A stretch of DNA of 6,938 nt from an uncultured Micrococcales bacterium (GTDB taxonomy: Bacteria; Actinomycetota; Actinomycetes; Actinomycetales; Microbacteriaceae): NCBI GenBank assembly GCA_903824455.1, contig CAIJWY010000168.1:1-6938 (forward strand). The letters are read 5' to 3'. Positions within the stretch are counted from its first letter, which is position 1, and each line of letters starts with the position of its first letter. The position numbers and the translations under genes were made by a program. The notes under the pieces were generated by a model. The model had not been told where the DNA came from and made no database searches. It saw only the letters and a program-made list of their open reading frames with translations. This document shows, piece after piece, positions 1-5,677 of the stretch.

Positions 1-331
1 CGAACTTCGTAAGATTGCCACCAATAGTGACATGGATGGAACCGTTAAACTCGATGTAGTTCTGAGGGATGGCGCTGGCGAGGTGACCAAGCACGGAACC
101 GGAAACGGACCAATTTCGGCCTTTATCGATGTGCTCTCACAACTGGGTGTGCAAACCAGGCTACTCGACTACGTTGAACACACTCTGAGCGCCGGTGGCG
201 ATGCCCAAGCAGCCTCTTACATCGAGTTAGAGGTTGGCGACCGCACTCTTTGGGGTGTTGGAATCGACGGAGACATTGCAACCGCGTCACTAAAAGCCTT
301 GATTTCGTCGGTTAACCGCAGCTTGCGCTAA
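1..331 (+). CDS. leuA: 2-isopropylmalate synthase, C-terminal part (5' end outside window)
   Basis: 2-Isopropylmalate synthase condenses acetyl-CoA with 2-oxoisovalerate, the first committed step of leucine synthesis in the cytoplasm. Only the last 109 residues are visible; the reading frame is open from base 2 to the TAA at 329-331, and the catalytic TIM barrel lies to the left of the window. The visible part is the LeuA dimer/regulatory domain, which in the family binds leucine for feedback inhibition. Diagnostic strings are GNGPISAF, LDYVEHTLSAGGDAQAASY and LWGVGIDGDIATASLKA, followed by SSVNRSLR at the end. The mycobacterial enzyme carries a variable tandem-repeat insertion in this domain between the AASY strand and the WGVGI strand; here the two are joined by a short EVGDRTL turn, so no such insertion exists. 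An ATG at 32 is an internal methionine, not the start. recO follows after only 2 bases, which suggests cotranscription. Confidence 0.95.
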   Translation, partial: ELRKIATNSDMDGTVKLDVVLRDGAGEVTKHGTGNGPISAFIDVLSQLGVQTRLLDYVEHTLSAGGDAQAASYIELEVGDRTLWGVGIDGDIATASLKALISSVNRSLR

Positions 332-333
332 CC

Positions 334-1059
334 ATGCCGGTTTATCGCGAAGAGGCTGTGATCATCCGAACCCACAAGTTGGGGGAGGCCGACCGAATCG
401 TGACCATGCTCTCGCGCTATCACGGCCTAATTCGCGCCGTTGCCAAAGGGGTTCGAAGAACCACTTCAAAGTTCGGCTCCAGACTTGAGCCGTTCATGGT
501 GGTCGATATTCAACTTCACGAGGGAAGAAATCTAGATACCGTAAACCAGGTTGAGACCCTAAACGCTTACGGCGGGCAGATCATCGAGGATTACCCCGCT
601 TTTACGGCGGCCACGGCAATGGTGGAAACTGCCGAGAAGCTTGCCGGTGGCGATAGTTCACCGCAGCAGTATCTGCTTCTGGTGGGAGGGCTTCGGGCTC
701 TGGCCAACAAAGATCACGACTCCAGTTTGATTCTCGATTCCTATCTACTGAGAGCACTTTCGGTGGCCGGTTGGGCTCCGAACTTCACAGACTGCGCTAG
801 ATGTGGCAAGCCAGGAATTCACAGGGATTTTGTTCTCCAAGCCGGAGGCATGGTTTGTTCTGATTGTCGAATCCCCGGTTCCGTGAAGCTAGACGAAGCC
901 AGCGCCAAACTCCTAGGGGCACTCTTGGCCGGTGATTGGGAGTATGCCGATCAGACCGACCTCAACGCTAGGGCGTCGGCATCCGGTGTTGTGGCGGCTT
1001 ATTCGCAATGGCACATCGAACGAGGACTAAAATCACTACAACATGTCGAACGTACCTAA
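334..1059 (+). CDS. recO: DNA repair protein RecO
   Basis: RecO works with RecR (and RecF) to load RecA onto SSB-covered single-stranded DNA in gap repair. The protein has 241 residues, normal for the family. The N-terminal OB-fold is seen in YREEAVIIRTHKLGEADRI (residues 4-22), the LIRAVAKGVRR segment (32-42) and KFGSRLEPF (46-54). A helical C-terminal part contains a complete four-cysteine zinc site: C154 and C157 (CARCG) with C175 and C178 (CSDC). Many actinobacterial RecO proteins keep this site, while some other bacterial ones have lost it. The ATG at 334 lies 2 bases after the leuA stop and has no convincing Shine-Dalgarno sequence, so translation may depend on ribosomes finishing leuA. 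The 3' end overlaps uppS by 17 bases. recO next to uppS is also found in Mycobacterium tuberculosis (Rv2362c/Rv2361c), which supports both identifications. Confidence 0.96.
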   Translation: MPVYREEAVIIRTHKLGEADRIVTMLSRYHGLIRAVAKGVRRTTSKFGSRLEPFMVVDIQLHEGRNLDTVNQVETLNAYGGQIIEDYPAFTAATAMVETAEKLAGGDSSPQQYLLLVGGLRALANKDHDSSLILDSYLLRALSVAGWAPNFTDCARCGKPGIHRDFVLQAGGMVCSDCRIPGSVKLDEASAKLLGALLAGDWEYADQTDLNARASASGVVAAYSQWHIERGLKSLQHVERT

Positions 1060-1792
1060 ATTCTCAAAAGTGCCTGCACACGTAGCCATCGTGATGGATG
1101 GAAACGGCCGCTGGGCAAATGAGCGAGGTCTCACTCGGGTTGAAGGTCACAAGGCCGGGGAAGCCGCTTTGCTAGACGTGGTTGAAGGGGCAATCGAAGC
1201 GGGCGTGAAGTTTCTTTCCGTCTACGCTTTCTCAACCGAGAACTGGAAGCGATCTCCCGAGGAAGTTCGATTCCTGATGGGCTTTAATCGCGAGGTTCTG
1301 CAACGCCGCCGCGATACTCTAAACGGCTGGGGTGTTCGGATCCGATGGGCCGGTCGTCGTCCGAAGTTATGGGCCAGTGTTATTCAAGAACTTCAGGATG
1401 CCGAGAAGTTAACCGCTAAGAACAAGATGCTAACGCTAACAATGTGTGTTAATTACGGTGGCCGCATCGAGTTGGTCGACGCCATAAATCAAATCACTCA
1501 AGATGTTGTCGAAGGAAAGCTTCGAGCCGGAAGTATCACTGAAAAATCGGTGCAAAAATATCTGCAAACGAGTGAGATTCCAGACGTTGATTTGTTCATA
1601 AGGTCGTCCGGCGAACAGCGAACTTCGAATTTCCTTCTCTGGCAGTCGGCGTATGCCGAGTTCGCTTTCGATGAAACCCTTTGGCCCGACTTCCGTCGCG
1701 AAAATCTTTGGCAGGCGATTACTGATTTTGGCAATCGTTCGAGACGTTTCGGTAAAGCAGTCGACAGCCCAAAAGTCTCTTCATCTAAGTAG
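1043..1792 (+). CDS. uppS: cis-isoprenyl diphosphate synthase (undecaprenyl/decaprenyl diphosphate synthase family)
   Basis: This cis-prenyltransferase adds isopentenyl diphosphate units in Z configuration to make the polyprenyl diphosphate that becomes the lipid carrier for peptidoglycan and other wall polymers. It has 249 residues. The catalytic P-loop VAIVMDGNGRWA gives D19. STENWKR (64-70) supplies N67 and R70. The C-terminal signature RSSGEQRTSNFLLWQ (187-201) plus YAEF gives R187, R193, S195 and E206. These all align with E. coli UppS residues D26, N74, R77, R194, R200, S202 and E213 at a constant offset of 7. The product chain length (C15, C50 or C55) cannot be read from the sequence; next to recO, the orthologue in M. 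tuberculosis is the decaprenyl enzyme Rv2361c. The ATG at 1043 overlaps recO; a GAGGA at 1022-1026 is a rather distant ribosome site. A GTG at 1070 (V10) is an alternative start with no ribosome site. Confidence 0.95.
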   Translation: MSNVPKFSKVPAHVAIVMDGNGRWANERGLTRVEGHKAGEAALLDVVEGAIEAGVKFLSVYAFSTENWKRSPEEVRFLMGFNREVLQRRRDTLNGWGVRIRWAGRRPKLWASVIQELQDAEKLTAKNKMLTLTMCVNYGGRIELVDAINQITQDVVEGKLRAGSITEKSVQKYLQTSEIPDVDLFIRSSGEQRTSNFLLWQSAYAEFAFDETLWPDFRRENLWQAITDFGNRSRRFGKAVDSPKVSSSK

Positions 1793-1795
1793 AAT
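1790..1795 (+). promoter_or_regulatory. possible -10 element (TAGAAT) upstream of glyS
   Basis: TAGAAT overlaps the uppS stop codon (TAG, 1790-1792) and fits the actinobacterial housekeeping -10 pattern TANNNT. It would put a transcript start near 1802 and give glyS a leader of about 50 bases. No matching -35 box is visible 16-18 bases upstream: the nearest, TCGACA at 1761-1766, is 23 bases away. The case rests on the match and on its place beside the only real intergenic gap in the window; it could be chance. Confidence 0.25.
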
Positions 1796-1852
1796 TGAGT
1801 CTTCACACACATCGGTTTGCATCCAGTAGATCGATAGAAACCTGGAGTTCAA
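1793..1852. other. uppS-glyS intergenic gap, only non-trivial non-coding stretch
   Basis: This 60-base gap is the only place in the window where genes are separated by more than 2 bases. It holds the GGAG ribosome site of glyS at its right end, and a possible -10 element lies across its left edge. I see no GC-rich hairpin followed by a T run, so no intrinsic terminator for uppS, and the gap is too short for a T-box or other large leader. It most likely marks a transcription unit boundary, or an internal promoter within a longer operon. Confidence 0.6.
1844..1847 (+). promoter_or_regulatory. ribosome binding site of glyS
   Basis: GGAG lies 5 bases before the GTG at 1853. It decides the glyS start: it supports the GTG codon, which gives the N-terminus MATPNRLDSVISLAKRRGF, a normal beginning for this synthetase. 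No in-frame ATG exists nearby. Confidence 0.7.
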
Positions 1853-3232
1853 GTGGCCACCCCAAACCGTCTAGATTCGGTAATTTCCCTCGCCAAGCGT
1901 CGAGGATTTGTTTTTCAAGCTGGAGAGATTTACGGCGGCAGTCGTTCCGCGTGGGACTACGGACCACTTGGTGTTGAACTCAAAGAGAACATCAAGAAGC
2001 AGTGGTGGAGAACCATGGTTCAAAGTCGCGAAGACGTTGTTGGCTTAGATTCCTCGGTAATTCTTCCCCGAGCGGTTTGGGAGGCGTCTGGACACGTTCG
2101 TGAGTTTTCAGACCCGCTAATCGAATGCACCGGTTGCCACAAACGTTTCCGTCAGGACCATTTGGAGGAAGCGTTTGCCGAGAAAAAGGGTCGCCAGCCT
2201 TCGAGCATGGCCGACATCGCTTGCCCGAGCTGTGGCGTAAAGGATTCCTGGACTGAGCCAAAAGCGTTCAACGGTCTGCTACAGACTTTTCTTGGCCCAG
2301 TCGCGGCCGAAGAAGGCCTGCACTACCTCCGTCCGGAAACCGCGCAGGGTATCTTTGTGAACTTTGCCAATGTTCTTGGCGCCTCGAGAATGAAGCCTCC
2401 TTTTGGCATTGGCCAGATTGGGAAGTCGTTCCGAAACGAAATCACACCTGGAAACTTCATCTTTCGAACTCGCGAGTTCGAGCAAATGGAAATGGAATTT
2501 TTCGTGGAGCCAGGCACCGATGAACAGTGGCACGACTACTGGATCGAGCAGCGGATGAACTGGTACACCGATCTGGGTATTAACCCCGATAACCTCAGAC
2601 TTTACGAGCATGCCAAAGAGAAGCTTTCTCACTACTCCAAGCGAACCGTAGACATCGAGTACAAGTTCGGCTTCGCAGGCAGTGAGTTTGGCGAACTAGA
2701 AGGTATCGCCAACCGCACCGACTTCGATCTAACCACTCACTCGCGCGAATCTGGTGCCGATCTCAGCTACTTCGATCAGAACAAGAACGAGCGCTGGACA
2801 CCTTATGTAATTGAGCCTGCGGCCGGTCTCACCAGATCTTTGATGGCTTTCTTGGTCGATGCCTATCACGAGGATGAAGCTCCAAACACCAAGGGTGGTG
2901 TTGATGTGCGCACAGTTCTGCGTCTCGACTACCGCCTGGCTCCGATAAAGGCAGCCGTTCTTCCGCTAAGTCGCAACGACGAGTTATCGCCGGTTGCCAG
3001 AAACCTAGCTCAGGAACTTCGCGGCTACTGGAACATCGATTTCGACGACTCCGGAGCCATCGGACGTCGCTACCGTCGCCAAGATGAAATCGGAACCCCG
3101 TTCTGTATCACGGTTGACTTCGAAACGCTAGAAGATCAAGCCGTAACTGTGCGCGAACGTGACTCAATGAAGCAAGAACGAGTATCCCTCGACAAGTTGC
3201 GGGGATATTTGGCAGAGAAGTTGCTCGGATAA
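1853..3232 (+). CDS. glyS: glycyl-tRNA synthetase, homodimeric alpha2 (GlyQS) type
   Basis: This class II enzyme attaches glycine to tRNA-Gly in the cytoplasm. At 459 residues with one chain, it is the alpha2 dimer type and not the two-subunit GlyQ/GlyS enzyme. In order: the N-terminal GFVFQAGEIYGG and WDYGPLGVELK (18-44); motif 1 region WEASGHVREFSDP (76-88); a zinc-binding insertion with C92/C95 (CTGC) and C124/C127 (CPSC); YLRPETAQGIF (158-168); motif 2 with FRNEI (193-197) and FRTREFEQMEMEFF (204-217); motif 3 EPAAGLTRS (321-329); and the C-terminal anticodon-binding domain from about 350 (RLAPIKAAVLPLS, then RYRRQDEIGTPFCITVD). The start is GTG with a good GGAG site. dusB begins 2 bases after its stop, so the two are almost surely cotranscribed. 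The coding sequence for motif 2 contains an 18-bp perfect palindrome, listed separately. Confidence 0.97.
   Translation: MATPNRLDSVISLAKRRGFVFQAGEIYGGSRSAWDYGPLGVELKENIKKQWWRTMVQSREDVVGLDSSVILPRAVWEASGHVREFSDPLIECTGCHKRFRQDHLEEAFAEKKGRQPSSMADIACPSCGVKDSWTEPKAFNGLLQTFLGPVAAEEGLHYLRPETAQGIFVNFANVLGASRMKPPFGIGQIGKSFRNEITPGNFIFRTREFEQMEMEFFVEPGTDEQWHDYWIEQRMNWYTDLGINPDNLRLYEHAKEKLSHYSKRTVDIEYKFGFAGSEFGELEGIANRTDFDLTTHSRESGADLSYFDQNKNERWTPYVIEPAAGLTRSLMAFLVDAYHEDEAPNTKGGVDVRTVLRLDYRLAPIKAAVLPLSRNDELSPVARNLAQELRGYWNIDFDDSGAIGRRYRRQDEIGTPFCITVDFETLEDQAVTVRERDSMKQERVSLDKLRGYLAEKLLG
2464..2481. repeat. 18-bp perfect palindrome within glyS
   Basis: TCGAACTCGCGAGTTCGA reads the same on both strands with no mismatch and no spacer. 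It encodes part of the conserved FRTREFE of synthetase motif 2 (residues 204-210), so amino-acid constraint fixes much of it, while synonymous positions complete the symmetry. The outer halves, TCGAAC and GTTCGA, match the half-sites of the actinobacterial LexA box, but they are 6 bases apart and not the usual 4. Confidence 0.85.
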
Positions 3233-3234
3233 CA

Positions 3235-4413
3235 GTGACTCAGGTCAGCCAAAAGCCAGCACTCACCTACGGGAATCTTGCCATTGCAACTCCCGTTGTG
3301 CTCGCGCCTATGGCTGGAATCACCAACACCGCTTTTCGTAGGCTTTGCCGAGAGTTTGGCGGCGGCCTGTTCGTGTCTGAAATGGTCACGTCTCGAGCTC
3401 TGGTAGAGCGCACCGAGGAGTCTTTACGTTTGGTGGGTCACCACGAAAGTGAAGACATACGGTCTGTGCAACTTTACGGCGTCGATCCAAAGACCATCGC
3501 GGAGGCCGTGACCATGCTGGTCGCCGAAGATCTGGCCGATCACATCGATCTAAATTTTGGCTGTCCAGTTCCAAAAGTTACACGCAAGGGTGGGGGAGCG
3601 GCGCTTCCTTGGAAGTCAGACCTGTTTAGTGCCATTGTGAACTCCGCCGTAAAGGCGGCGGGAGCAGTTCCGCTGACCGTGAAAATGCGCAAGGGTATCG
3701 ACGCCGAACATTTAACTTACCTAGACGCGGGTAAGGCGGCCAGAGATGCCGGGGTAACCGCCATAGCACTGCACGCTCGTACCGCCAGCGACTATTACTC
3801 TGGGAACGCCGACTGGGGTTCGATTGCCACGCTTCGAGAGGCTCTTCCAGATGTGCAGGTTTTAGGAAACGGCGACATCTGGTCGGCTGCTGATGCGGTT
3901 CGAATGATGCGTGAGACCGGCGTAGACGGCGTTGTGGTGGGTCGCGGTTGTCTTGGTCGTCCATGGCTGTTTGGAGACCTCCAGGCGGCATTCGACGAAT
4001 ATCAGAGGGACCCAAACTCTCAGGCAGCCATTCAACCGATTCAGCCATCACTTGGAGAAGTTGGTCTTGCTTTCAAGCGTCATGCCGAACTTTTAGTTGA
4101 ATTCTTCGAAAACGAGGCTCACGCCTGTCGCGACATAAGAAAACACGTTGCCTGGTACTTCAAGGGATACCCGGTTGGCGGAGAATTTAGAGCTGCTTTG
4201 GCTCAGGTACAGTCTCTGGCTCACATGGATGAAATTCTGGCAACCCTAGACTTTGACGCGCCTTACCCTGGTGAAGAGGCCGAGGGGCCTCGTGGCCGCT
4301 TGGGAAGTGCAAAAGTATGCTCATTGCCTGAGAACTGGTTGAACTCACGCACACTTGACTCTAAGGCCAGTAAAGAGCTGCTGGAAGCCGAGATTGGGGT
4401 GTCTGGTGGTTAG
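3235..4413 (+). CDS. dusB: tRNA-dihydrouridine synthase (DusB-like)
   Basis: This FMN enzyme reduces specific uridines in the tRNA D-loop to dihydrouridine using NADPH. It has 392 residues. The TIM barrel begins with VVLAPMAGITNTAFRRLCREF (21-41), then SEMVTSRALVER (48-59) and VQLYG (78-82). The catalytic cysteine is C110 in NFGCPVPKV. FMN and phosphate contacts expected in the family are K150 (TVKMRKG), H180/R182 (ALHART), GNGDI (211-215) and GRGCLGRPW (236-244). The C-terminal helical RNA-binding domain runs from about 275 to 340 (RHAELLVEFF, RKHVAWYFKGYP). A further tail, GPRGRLGSAKVCSLPENWL to ISGG-like VSGG, is typical of actinobacterial members. The GTG start follows the glyS stop by 2 bases with only a weak GGA at 3227-3229, so it is probably translated through coupling. 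The modified position cannot be read from sequence; E. coli DusB acts on U17. Confidence 0.95.
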   Translation: MTQVSQKPALTYGNLAIATPVVLAPMAGITNTAFRRLCREFGGGLFVSEMVTSRALVERTEESLRLVGHHESEDIRSVQLYGVDPKTIAEAVTMLVAEDLADHIDLNFGCPVPKVTRKGGGAALPWKSDLFSAIVNSAVKAAGAVPLTVKMRKGIDAEHLTYLDAGKAARDAGVTAIALHARTASDYYSGNADWGSIATLREALPDVQVLGNGDIWSAADAVRMMRETGVDGVVVGRGCLGRPWLFGDLQAAFDEYQRDPNSQAAIQPIQPSLGEVGLAFKRHAELLVEFFENEAHACRDIRKHVAWYFKGYPVGGEFRAALAQVQSLAHMDEILATLDFDAPYPGEEAEGPRGRLGSAKVCSLPENWLNSRTLDSKASKELLEAEIGVSGG

Positions 4414-5677
4414 TCTTCCCCCAATCGGTTATGGGCTGGTCGACGAAGAGCGCATGCTCATCGAAGGTCGCAGCGGAACCCAGCGACGAAACGAATTTGG
4501 TCGTGATCGTGCACGCGTTCTGCACTCTTCGGCACTTCGCAGGCTAGGGGCTAAAACTCAGGTATTGTCGCCTGCCTCGGGCGATTTTGCACGAACCCGC
4601 CTTACTCATTCACTAGAGGTGGCTCAAATTGGGCGAGAAATGGCCCTTACGTTGGGAATTGACCCCGACCTGGTAGACATGGCCTGCCTGGCACACGATC
4701 TCGGTCACCCGCCTTTCGGGCATAACGGCGAAAAGGCACTAAACGATTGGTCAGAGCAGTTTGGTGGCTTCGAGGGAAATGCCCAAACCCTGCGCTTACT
4801 CACAAGAATCGAACCGAAAGTCTTCTCCGAAGATGGATCATCATTCGGCCTAAATCTCACCCGCGCCTCACTAGACGCAGCCTGTAAATATCCTTGGTCT
4901 CGAAACGAAGCCGTTTTTGATGATGGCGGGGGAGCGAGGTCCAGCAAATTTGGGGTTTACGAAGATGACCTTCCGGTTTTTGAATGGCTTCGCATTGGCG
5001 CACCCGATCGGCACAAGAGCATCGAGGCTCAGGTAATGGACTTCGCCGACGACGTGGCATATTCGGTTCACGATTATGAAGATGCCATCGTTGAGGGTTT
5101 CATCAGCTTGGATGAGATTAGCCGTCCAGAGTTCCGCAAACAACTAATAGCAGACATGCTGGTGTGGGCCGGATCCGCTCAAACTGCGGCTGAGCTCGAT
5201 AGCGCGCTCTTTAGACTTCAAGCGCTAGATGGTTGGTTAGTGGCCTTCGACGGCAGTGATCACGCTCATGGCGATTTGAAAAACCTCACCAGCGCTCTAA
5301 TCGGTTCCTTCGTTTCGAGAACTGTAGACGCCACAGTAAATGAATACTCCGGTCTCTTAACTCGCTACCGAGCCAACGTGATTGTTCCAGCCGAGGTTGA
5401 ATCCGAGATTGCAGTTCTCAAAGGGTTGGTTTCATCGTTTTTGATGTCACACGAATCACGTCGCCCCTTTTATGAGCGTCAACGTGAAATTCTCATCGAA
5501 TTGGCGGATTCTCTGCTGGCTAATAACGGCAAAGAACTTGATAGTTATTGCACTGTGGCTTGGTCTAAGGCCACCGACGAAACCGCAAAACACCGCACCA
5601 TCGTGGATCAGGTTGCCTGTCTCACAGACCAGGCGGCGATAAATTTGCATCAGCGACTAACCGGGGGTGTCCGCTAA
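4406..5677 (+). CDS. dgt: deoxyguanosinetriphosphate triphosphohydrolase-like HD protein
   Basis: Dgt-family enzymes split dNTPs, classically dGTP, into the nucleoside and triphosphate and so adjust the dNTP pool. The chosen GTG start gives 423 residues. An open frame extends upstream to an ATG at 4355, but that would overlap dusB by 59 bases and add 17 unfamiliar residues; the family sequence begins near IGYGLVDEER, so GTG 4406, with a weak GGGG at 4396-4399 and an 8-base overlap, fits better. Metal-binding HD residues are visible: H68 (RTRLTHSLEVAQ), H97-D98 (CLAHDLGHPPFGHNGE) and the later aspartate in DFADDVAYSVHD (212-223). FGRDRARVLHSSALRRL (31-47), GGFEGNAQTLRLLTR (120-134) and GLNLTRASLDAACKYPW (148-164) are further family signatures. 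Both dusB and dnaG overlap it, which implies translational coupling. True substrate preference in vivo is unknown; many members are labelled dGTPase-like by homology alone. Confidence 0.94.
   Translation: MVSLPPIGYGLVDEERMLIEGRSGTQRRNEFGRDRARVLHSSALRRLGAKTQVLSPASGDFARTRLTHSLEVAQIGREMALTLGIDPDLVDMACLAHDLGHPPFGHNGEKALNDWSEQFGGFEGNAQTLRLLTRIEPKVFSEDGSSFGLNLTRASLDAACKYPWSRNEAVFDDGGGARSSKFGVYEDDLPVFEWLRIGAPDRHKSIEAQVMDFADDVAYSVHDYEDAIVEGFISLDEISRPEFRKQLIADMLVWAGSAQTAAELDSALFRLQALDGWLVAFDGSDHAHGDLKNLTSALIGSFVSRTVDATVNEYSGLLTRYRANVIVPAEVESEIAVLKGLVSSFLMSHESRRPFYERQREILIELADSLLANNGKELDSYCTVAWSKATDETAKHRTIVDQVACLTDQAAINLHQRLTGGVR

Noticed and set aside
190..655. Repeated 12-mer GCCGGTGGCGAT in leuA and recO
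   Set aside because: It arises from common glycine/alanine codons in two unrelated genes, with no extended similarity around it.
1814..1842. Hairpin GGTTT...AAACC before glyS as terminator or leader structure
   Set aside because: The stem is only 5 AT-rich pairs with a 19-base loop and no T run; this is expected by chance.
1795..1977. 60-codon plus-strand frame spanning the uppS-glyS gap
   Set aside because: Most of it is an out-of-frame reading of glyS, it has no ribosome site, and glyS itself has a good start at 1853.
2464..2481. Canonical LexA/SOS box in glyS
   Set aside because: The half-sites match, but the spacer is 6 bases and not the 4 of the known actinobacterial site, and it sits over 600 bases inside a coding region.
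3644..3658. CCGCC-GTAAA-GGCGG hairpin as a terminator
   Set aside because: It is short, has no following T tract, and lies in the middle of the well-conserved dusB coding sequence.
3626..4051. 141-codon minus-strand open frame opposite dusB
   Set aside because: It is the complement of a clearly conserved TIM-barrel gene, with an arginine/proline-rich, low-information product typical of an antisense shadow.
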